A model generated the notes under the pieces. That model was not told the origin of the DNA, did no database searches, and saw nothing but the letters and a program-made list of their open reading frames with translations. Positions 58,262 through 64,000 of a stretch of 64,000 nucleotides of DNA are shown piece by piece. Numbering within the stretch: position 1 is the first letter of the stretch; each line of letters opens with the position of its first letter. Position numbers and translations under genes: made by a program. Source of the DNA: Azospirillum brasilense (GTDB lineage Bacteria > Pseudomonadota > Alphaproteobacteria > Azospirillales > Azospirillaceae); assembly GCF_007827815.1 (NCBI RefSeq), contig NZ_VITH01000001.1, positions 434,001 through 498,000 on the forward strand, given 5' to 3'.

Positions 58262-60157
58262 ATGCTGCACATCAACGACCTGACGTTCCGCTACGGCGGA
58301 CGTGTGCTGTTCGACCGCGCCACCGCGGTCGTGTCGAAGGGCCACCGCGTGGCGCTGGTCGGCCGCAACGGCACTGGAAAATCCACCCTCCTCAAGCTCA
58401 TCGCCGGCCAACTCCAGACGGACGCCGGAGCCATCGGCGTGCCGACCGGCACCAAGATCGGCATGGTGGCGCAGGAGGCCCCGAGCGGCGCCACCACGCT
58501 GATCGACGCCGTCCTGGCCGCCGACACGGAGCGCACCGCCCTGCTGGCCGAGGCCGAGACGGCCACCGACCCCATGCGCATCGGCGAGATCCACGCCCGG
58601 CTGGCCGACATCGAGGCGCATTCGGCGCCGTCGCGCGCCGCCCAGGTGCTCTCCGGGCTGGGCTTCGACGCCGACGCGCAGGCCCGGCCCTGCTCCGATT
58701 TCTCGGGCGGCTGGCGGATGCGCGTGGCGCTGGCCGGCGTGCTGTTCGCCCGGCCCGACCTGCTGCTGCTCGATGAGCCGACCAACCACCTCGATCTGGA
58801 GGCGACCATCTGGCTTGAGGGGTACCTCAAGAACTACCCCCACACGATCCTGCTGGTCAGCCACGACCGCGACCTCTTGAACTCGGTCCCCACGACGACC
58901 ATCCATGTGGACCAGGGCCGGCTGGTGACCTACGCCGGCAACTACGACCAGTTCCTCAAGCAGCGCCGCGCCAACATGGAGCGGTTGCAGGCCATGGCGA
59001 CCAAGCAGGAGGCCAAGCGCAAGCACATGATGGCCTTCGTCGAACGCTTCCGCTACAAGGCGACCAAGGCCCGGCAGGCGCAGAGCCGCCTGAAGGCCCT
59101 GGAGAAGCTGGAGACCATCACGCTGATGGAGGACGACGCCGAGGTCGTCTTCAACTTCCCCCAGCCGGACGAGATGGCCCCGCCGCTGATCGCGCTGGAC
59201 GGGGTGACCATCGGCTACGGTGACCGCGCCATCCTGCGCCGCGTCAACCTGCGCATCGACATGGACGACCGCATCGCCCTGCTCGGCGCCAACGGCAACG
59301 GCAAGTCCACGCTGGTGAAGCTGCTGGCCGGGCGGCTGGAGGCGATGGCCGGCGAGGTGAAGCGGCCGACCAAGCTGCGCGTCGGCTATTTCGCCCAGCA
59401 CCAGCAGGACGAACTGGACCTGTCGCTGACCCCGATCCAGCAGACCCAGCGCATCATGCCGCTGGCGCCGGAGGAGAAGGTCCGCGCCCATCTCGGCCGC
59501 TTCGGCTTCCAGCAGAGCAAGGCGGAAACCCGCATCTCCGACCTGTCCGGCGGCGAGAAGGCCCGGCTGCTGCTGGCGCTGATGAGCCGCGAGACTCCGC
59601 ACATCCTGATGCTCGACGAACCGACCAACCACCTCGACGTGGACAGCCGCGAGGCGCTGATCGAGGCGATCAACGGATTCGAGGGCGCGGTGATCCTCAT
59701 CAGCCACGACCCGCACCTGATCGAGCTGACCGCCGACCGGCTGCTGCTGGTCGCCGACGGCACGGTGCAGCCATACGACGGCGACCTGGACGACTACCGC
59801 CGCTTCCTGCTCGACCGCGCGCGGGCCGAGCGCGCCGCCGCCAAGGGCGGCGAGCCGGCGGACGCCGGGGCCAGCCGCAAGGACCAGCGCCGCGCCGCGG
59901 CGGAGGCCCGCGCCACCCTGGCCCCGCTGAAAAAGAAGGCCACCGACGCGGAGTCGCAGGTCAACAAGCTGACCGAGGAGAAGCGCAAGATCGAGGCGAA
60001 GCTGGCCGATCCCGCCCTCTACAGCGGTCCCAGCGACAAGCTGCAGAAGCTCCAGATCGATCTCGGCGTCGTGGACAAGAAGCTGTCCGCCGCCGAGGAG
60101 GCGTGGCTGGAGCATCTCGAAGCCTATGAGTCGGCGGCGGCGGAGGCCGGCGTATGA
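58262..60157 (+). CDS. ABC-F family ATPase (YheS type)
   Basis: A protein of 631 aa with two ABC cassettes and no membrane part. The first has GRNGTGKST, SGGWRMRVALA and LLLLDEPTNHLDL; the second has GANGNGKST, SGGEKARLLLA and ILMLDEPTNHLDV. The linker between them (about 235-310, ERFRYKATKARQAQSRLKALEK) is the ABC-F interdomain region that reaches into the ribosome. The C-terminal ~90 residues form a coiled coil with KDQRRAAAEARATL. The N-terminus and both signature sequences closely follow YheS. ABC-F proteins act on stalled or special ribosomes. The exoD-like gene overlaps its stop (ATGA). Confidence 0.93.
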   Translation: MLHINDLTFRYGGRVLFDRATAVVSKGHRVALVGRNGTGKSTLLKLIAGQLQTDAGAIGVPTGTKIGMVAQEAPSGATTLIDAVLAADTERTALLAEAETATDPMRIGEIHARLADIEAHSAPSRAAQVLSGLGFDADAQARPCSDFSGGWRMRVALAGVLFARPDLLLLDEPTNHLDLEATIWLEGYLKNYPHTILLVSHDRDLLNSVPTTTIHVDQGRLVTYAGNYDQFLKQRRANMERLQAMATKQEAKRKHMMAFVERFRYKATKARQAQSRLKALEKLETITLMEDDAEVVFNFPQPDEMAPPLIALDGVTIGYGDRAILRRVNLRIDMDDRIALLGANGNGKSTLVKLLAGRLEAMAGEVKRPTKLRVGYFAQHQQDELDLSLTPIQQTQRIMPLAPEEKVRAHLGRFGFQQSKAETRISDLSGGEKARLLLALMSRETPHILMLDEPTNHLDVDSREALIEAINGFEGAVILISHDPHLIELTADRLLLVADGTVQPYDGDLDDYRRFLLDRARAERAAAKGGEPADAGASRKDQRRAAAEARATLAPLKKKATDAESQVNKLTEEKRKIEAKLADPALYSGPSDKLQKLQIDLGVVDKKLSAAEEAWLEHLEAYESAAAEAGV

Positions 60158-60855
60158 GCGTGCCGCGCAACGTGGCTTTCACCGGAACGGGCTCGCTCCC
60201 CGCGACCGTCGCCCGCCGTGGACGGCAGGACCATGGGGAGGAGCGGACCTCCGACGTCCTGGCGGCCTTCCGCGCCAACCTGCCGGACGGGCGGGTGTCG
60301 CTGGGCGACCTGATCCAGGCGCTGGGCGACCGCTCGCTGGGCACCATCCTGCTGGCCCTGTCGCTGCCCACCATCGCGCCGGTGCCGCTGGGCGTGTCCT
60401 GCCTGTTCGACCTGCCGATCCTGCTCTTCTCCGCCCAGATGGCCTTCGGCAAGCGCGGCGCCGCCCTGCCCGGCTGGATTCTGCGCCGCTCGGTCAGCCG
60501 GTCGCTTGCCGCCCGCATGATCGACAAGGCGATGCCGCGGCTGACCGCCATCGAGCGGATGCTGAAGCCACGCCACAGCCGCTTCGCCAGCATCGACGGG
60601 GAGCGCTGGTTCGGCGTGCTGGTGCTGCTGCTGTCGCTGACCTGCGTGGTGCCGCTGCCGCTGACCGGCTGGCTGCCCGGCTTCGCCCTGGTCCTGCTGT
60701 CCCTGGGCCTGATCGAGCGCGACGGCGCCGCGGTCGCGGTCAGCCTCGCCCTTACCGTGGCCGCCCTGGTCTTCTTCGCGCTGGTCGCCAGCAGCCTGTC
60801 CTACGCCGGCCAGACCCTGTTGTCCCTCACGTCATATCCCGCGTTCATGGCATAG
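60154..60855 (+). CDS. exoD: ExoD family membrane protein
   Basis: A protein of 233 aa. The N-terminal ~50 residues are hydrophilic. The ExoD core follows: DVLAAFRANLPDGRVSLGDL, IQALGDRSLGTILLALSLP, PLGVSCLFDLPILLFSAQMAFG and ERWFGVLVLLLSLTCVVPLP (the family's repeated Pro/Leu membrane turns). Four to five membrane segments are seen. ExoD was found as an exopolysaccharide synthesis function in Sinorhizobium; the biochemical role is not settled. The ATGA overlap with the ABC-F gene implies translational coupling, with no obvious functional reason. Confidence 0.88.
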   Translation: MSVPRNVAFTGTGSLPATVARRGRQDHGEERTSDVLAAFRANLPDGRVSLGDLIQALGDRSLGTILLALSLPTIAPVPLGVSCLFDLPILLFSAQMAFGKRGAALPGWILRRSVSRSLAARMIDKAMPRLTAIERMLKPRHSRFASIDGERWFGVLVLLLSLTCVVPLPLTGWLPGFALVLLSLGLIERDGAAVAVSLALTVAALVFFALVASSLSYAGQTLLSLTSYPAFMA

Positions 60856-60998
60856 CTCCCGCCGCTGCGGCCGGTTGCGGGGGAACCCCGGATGCGACAT
60901 AAGTGCGCTCTGGGATTGTTAGGTTCGGGACCCCCTGAGGCTCCAGCTTGTTTAGCCCCGGGGTAAAACGCTCAACAGCCAACGGCGAAAGGCCGATC

Positions 60999-61613
60999 AT
61001 GACACCAACGGAAATCACCGTCGCGGAGAAGCAGAAAAGCGGCAAGACGCCGCCGGCCGCGTGGCTTTTCTTCCAGCGTTGGTTGGCAAATCCCCTTTCC
61101 ATGGGTTCCGTTACACCATCCTCGGGCGCGCTCTGCCGGCTGATTGGCGAACAGGTGCTGTGCGGGCCGGACCAGGTCGTCGTGGAGTTCGGCGGCGGCA
61201 CCGGCGCCATCACCAAGGCCCTGCTCCAGCGCGGCATTCCGGGCAACCGCATCTTCACCTTCGAGATCGACGACCACCTGTCGCGCTTCCTGCGCGGCCA
61301 TTACCCGGACGTCAACGTCGTCCATGACGACTGCCGCAAGGCCGCCGATATCCTCGGCCCGGAGCTGGTCGGCAAGGTCGGCACGGTGGTGATCGGCATC
61401 CCCATGCTGAACCTGCCGATGCGCGCCCAGAAGGAGGTCGTCGAGGCCTGCTTCCGCATCCTGCCCGAGGGCGGGCGCTTCGTTCTCTACACCTACGGCC
61501 TCGTGTCGCCGCTGAACCAGCGCGCGCTGGGCGTCAAGGGCAAGCGGCTGGGCTTCACCCCGCTGAACGTCCCGCCGGCCTCCGTCTGGGGCTATTGGAA
61601 AGCCCAGCCCTAA
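60999..61613 (+). CDS. PmtA-like phospholipid N-methyltransferase
   Basis: A protein of 204 aa from the ATG at 60999, which has AAAGG six bases upstream. A short Lys-rich N-terminus (EKQKSGKTPPAAWLFFQRWL) leads to the class I methyltransferase fold: VVVEFGGGTGAITKALL for SAM binding, RIFTFEIDDHLSRFLR, and a later GGRFVLYTYGLVSPLNQ. The layout matches the Rhodobacter/Agrobacterium PmtA type, which methylates phosphatidylethanolamine towards phosphatidylcholine. An rRNA-adenine-dimethylase-like annotation is a common mislabel of this family. The gene is flanked by exoD and a convergent SDR gene. Confidence 0.82.
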   Translation: MTPTEITVAEKQKSGKTPPAAWLFFQRWLANPLSMGSVTPSSGALCRLIGEQVLCGPDQVVVEFGGGTGAITKALLQRGIPGNRIFTFEIDDHLSRFLRGHYPDVNVVHDDCRKAADILGPELVGKVGTVVIGIPMLNLPMRAQKEVVEACFRILPEGGRFVLYTYGLVSPLNQRALGVKGKRLGFTPLNVPPASVWGYWKAQP

Positions 61614-61634
61614 TCCCCCATCACCCCTTGCCCA

Positions 61635-62396
61635 TCACCCTTTACGGGGCGCCTGCCGCAGCAGGACATCCGTCAAGCCCACCGGCAGAGCCGCCATCAG
61701 CCACACCGCGGCGGCCATCGGCCAGGGGAAGGCGATGCGCGCCCGGTTGTGGGCCAGCCCGCTCTTGATGACCTGGGCGGCGCGGTCCGCCTCCATCAGG
61801 AAGGGCATGGGGAAGCGGTTCACCGCGGTCATCCGGCTTTTCACGAAGCCCGGACAGATCACCGTCACGCCGATCCCCTGCCCCGCCAGATCGCCGCGCA
61901 GCGACTCGCCGTAGACCCGCACCGCCGCCTTGCTGGCGCAATAGGCGGGCGCGCCGGGCATGCCGCGGAATCCGGCCAACGAGGCCATCAGGGCGATCTG
62001 CCCGCGCCGCCGCGCCTGCATGCCGGGCAGCAGCGGGTGGACGCTGTTCAGCACGCCGTCCACATTCACCTGGAAGATGCGCCGCGCCTGCTCGGCGCTC
62101 TCCACGCCGCCCCCGGTGCCGGCGGAGATTCCGGCGTTGGCGATGACCAGATCGACCGGCGCGCGGGCGTCCAGCGCGCTCAGCCACCCCGCCATCGCCG
62201 CGCGGTCGGCCGCATCGACCAGCGCGGTTTCCACCGCCGCCCCGGCGGCGCGGCAGCGCTCCGCCACCGTCTCCAGCCTTGCGGAATCGCGCCCGCTCAG
62301 GGCCAGCGTGACGCCGGGCGCCGCGTAGACGCGGGCCAGTTCCTCCCCGATGCCGCTGGACGCCCCGGTGATGACGATCGAGCGCGGATCGCGCAT
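61635..62396 (-). CDS. SDR family NAD(P)-dependent oxidoreductase
   Basis: A protein of 253 aa of the classical SDR type: SIVITGASSGIGEELARVYA for the cofactor, VIANAGISAG, Ser in LMASLAG and the catalytic Tyr/Lys in PAYCASKAAVRVYGES. The C-terminal ~40 residues contain a hydrophobic stretch (WPMAAAVWLMAALPVGLTDVLL) that could anchor it to a membrane. The substrate is unknown. The start at 62396 is 107 bases from the divergent yicC start. Confidence 0.92.
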   Translation of the reverse strand: MRDPRSIVITGASSGIGEELARVYAAPGVTLALSGRDSARLETVAERCRAAGAAVETALVDAADRAAMAGWLSALDARAPVDLVIANAGISAGTGGGVESAEQARRIFQVNVDGVLNSVHPLLPGMQARRRGQIALMASLAGFRGMPGAPAYCASKAAVRVYGESLRGDLAGQGIGVTVICPGFVKSRMTAVNRFPMPFLMEADRAAQVIKSGLAHNRARIAFPWPMAAAVWLMAALPVGLTDVLLRQAPRKG

Positions 62397-62434
62397 GCCC
62401 CTGTCCCCCCTTCCTTGTCCTATGTCCCTGACGC

Positions 62435-62463
62435 TTGTTGCCTTGGCCGCCCGACGCTATAAC
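62435..62463 (+). promoter_or_regulatory. promoter of yicC-gmk
   Basis: TTGTTG (62435-62440) and TATAAC (62458-62463) are 17 bases apart. Transcription should start near 62470, which rules out start codons of yicC upstream of that point. Confidence 0.6.
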
Positions 62464-62502
62464 GTGAGCCTCCCAATCACACAAAGACTCGTCGAGGCCG
62501 CT

Positions 62503-63399
62503 TTGCCCGCCCAACGCTCCGCCGTATCCAGCATGACCGGTTTCGCACGCGTGGACGGGCATGCCGACGGCTACAGTTGGACCTTCGAGGTGAAGAGCGT
62601 CAACGGGCGCAACCTCGACATCCGCTGCCGCCAGCCCGCCGGCTTCGACACGCTGGAGGCCGCCGCCCGCGCCGAGATCCCCAAGCGGCTGGCCCGCGGC
62701 AGCGTCAACCTGAACCTGACCGTCACCCGCAGCCAGTCGGTGTCGCAGCTCCGCATCAACCGCGAGCTTCTCGCCCAGGTTCTGGAGCTGGCGCGCGAGA
62801 TCGAGGGCGCCGGGGCCGCCGCGCCGCGGATCGACTCGCTGCTGTCCGTCCGCGGCATCATCGAACCGGTGGAGGAGGACGAGGGCGACGCGCGGGAGCG
62901 GGTCGAAGCGGCGCTGAAGGCCGACCTCGGCCGGCTGATCGGCGAGCTGGTCACCGCCCGCCTGTCGGAAGGGGCGCGTCTGGTCACCGTCCTGAACGGC
63001 CATCTCGACGAGATCGAGCGGCTGATCACCGCCGCCGCCGCCTGCGCCAGCACCCAGCCGGAGGCTTTGCGCGAACGGCTGCGCAGCCAGGTCGCCGCCC
63101 TGCTCGACGCCGCCCCGGCCCTGCCGGAGGAGCGGCTCGCCCAGGAGGCCGCCATCCTGATCGCCAAGGCCGACGTGCGCGAGGAGATGGACCGGCTGCG
63201 CGCCCACATCCAGGCCGCCCGCGACATGCTGGCGGAGGGGGGCGCCATCGGCCGCCGCTTCGACTTCCTGTGCCAGGAATTCAACCGCGAAGCCAACACC
63301 CTGTGCTCCAAGTCCGCCGACGTGGAGCTGACCCGCATCGGCCTGTCGCTGAAAGCCTCCATCGAGCAGCTTCGCGAGCAGGTCCAGAACATCGAGTGA
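62503..63399 (+). CDS. yicC: YicC family endoribonuclease
   Basis: A protein of 298 aa from the TTG at 62503, which has GAGG five bases upstream; an ATG at 62533 (SSMTGFAR) is the alternative. The family N-terminus SMTGFARVDG and EVKSVNGRNLDIRCR are clear, and the C-terminal DUF1732 part reads RFDFLCQEFNREANTLCSKS and ends LKASIEQLREQVQNIE. YicC proteins are endoribonucleases involved in small-RNA turnover in enteric bacteria. The gene gmk follows at a distance of 10 bases, a widespread pairing. Confidence 0.95.
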   Translation: MPAQRSAVSSMTGFARVDGHADGYSWTFEVKSVNGRNLDIRCRQPAGFDTLEAAARAEIPKRLARGSVNLNLTVTRSQSVSQLRINRELLAQVLELAREIEGAGAAAPRIDSLLSVRGIIEPVEEDEGDARERVEAALKADLGRLIGELVTARLSEGARLVTVLNGHLDEIERLITAAAACASTQPEALRERLRSQVAALLDAAPALPEERLAQEAAILIAKADVREEMDRLRAHIQAARDMLAEGGAIGRRFDFLCQEFNREANTLCSKSADVELTRIGLSLKASIEQLREQVQNIE

Positions 63400-63409
63400 T
63401 ACCCGCCTC

Positions 63410-64000
63410 ATGCCCGAGACCATGAACACGAAGATCGCCCGGCGCGGCCTGATGCTCGTGCTGTCCTCCCCCTCCGGGGCGGGCAAGACCACCATTTCGC
63501 GCCGCCTGCTGGACCGCGACCCCGGCATCACCCTGTCGGTGTCCGTCACCACCCGGCCGATGCGCCCCGGCGAGCAGCCGGGCGTCCATTACTACTTTGT
63601 CGACATGCCGGAGTTCGACCGCATGGCCGGCCAGGGTGAGTTGCTGGAGCACGCCCGCGTGTTCGGCAACTGCTACGGCACGCCGCGCCACGCCGTGGAG
63701 ACCGCGCTGAGCGCCGGGCGCGACGTGCTGTTCGACATCGACTGGCAGGGCATGCAGCAGCTGGCGGCCAACGCCCGCGCCGATCTGGTCAGCGTCTTCG
63801 TCCTGCCGCCCTCGGGCACCGAGTTGGAGCGCCGCCTGCACGCCCGCGGGCAGGACTCGGCGGAGGTGATCGCCCAGCGCATGGCCAAGGCGTCGGACGA
63901 GATCAGCCACTGGGGCGAGTATGATTACGTGATCGTCAACAACGATGTGGACGAGAGCGTCACCGCGGTCCAGGCCATCCTGCGCGCCGAGCGGCTGCGC
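63410..64000 (+). CDS. gmk: guanylate kinase (3' end outside window)
   Basis: The frame begins at ATG 63410 (alternative ATG four codons later) and is open to the window end, giving 197 residues of about 210 expected. The P-loop SSPSGAGKTTISRRLL, the GMP-binding VSVTTRPMRPGEQPGVHYYFV (in parts TTRPMRPGE and VHYYFV) and the FDIDWQGMQQL strand are present. It phosphorylates GMP to GDP in the cytosol. It is co-transcribed with yicC. The last few residues are missing. Confidence 0.96.
   Translation, partial: MPETMNTKIARRGLMLVLSSPSGAGKTTISRRLLDRDPGITLSVSVTTRPMRPGEQPGVHYYFVDMPEFDRMAGQGELLEHARVFGNCYGTPRHAVETALSAGRDVLFDIDWQGMQQLAANARADLVSVFVLPPSGTELERRLHARGQDSAEVIAQRMAKASDEISHWGEYDYVIVNNDVDESVTAVQAILRAERLR

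Overview
The window is high-GC, densely coded chromosomal DNA of an alphaproteobacterium, most likely a Rhodospirillales member close to Azospirillum. I infer this from gene content and order (divK-pleD, hdaA, purM-purN, ppk-ppx, an EipB/DUF1849 protein, an aa3-type oxidase subunit IV, PmtA- and ExoD-type proteins), frequent GTG/TTG starts and strong third-position GC bias. I saw no rRNA, tRNA, CRISPR array, transposase or phage module.

Layout. 0-5.3 kb: the end of an Asp/Glu-hydantoin racemase, a GNAT acetyltransferase, an RcnB-like periplasmic protein, a TPR/SPINDLY-type O-GlcNAc transferase, a small Cys-rich protein, and a receiver-like/winged-helix regulator. 5.5-9.3 kb: an OmpR-type regulator and a 7TMR-DISM hybrid kinase with receiver and Hpt domains, separated by an 11-copy hexanucleotide repeat. 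9.7-17.3 kb: a tight minus-strand array of seven genes. It holds a membrane sensor-like protein, a sensor/HAMP-MFS fusion, an orphan ABC_sub_bind periplasmic protein, a GNAT, an ATP-grasp ligase and two unknown helical proteins. This is the best candidate for an undescribed system. 17.7-20 kb: a second receiver-like/winged-helix paralogue and an HTH/coiled-coil/acidic protein with six FSFD motifs.

20-29.4 kb is housekeeping: dprA, topA, a DUF2459 protein, rnr, an S41 protease and rpmG. 29.4-34.2 kb is a signalling block: pleD, divK, a degenerate phytochrome-like kinase and a GGDEF protein. 34.4-41.6 kb: a 2-hydroxyacid dehydrogenase, an EipB-like protein, a 72-aa protein, aspS, rnd and a degenerate-EAL protein. 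41.6-47.8 kb is a polyphosphate block: ppx, ppk, a SixA-type phosphatase and a CYTH-CHAD protein. 47.9-50.0 kb is a lower-GC LysR/YdcZ/AzoR cassette. 50.1-54.8 kb (minus): an SDR with an altered active site, hdaA, a PerM-type permease, a CDP-alcohol phosphatidyltransferase and a DUF2066 protein. 54.9-64 kb: purM (apparently with an ATC start), purN, oxidase subunit IV, an unknown protein, ndk, a YheS-type ABC-F ATPase coupled to exoD, a PmtA-like methyltransferase, an SDR, yicC and the start of gmk.

Themes are signalling (two-component, c-di-GMP, cell-cycle phosphorelay), polyphosphate metabolism and core DNA/RNA functions. Starts were chosen by eye from Shine-Dalgarno spacing, overlaps and family N-termini. 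Several differ from the longest possible reading frame, as stated in each entry.
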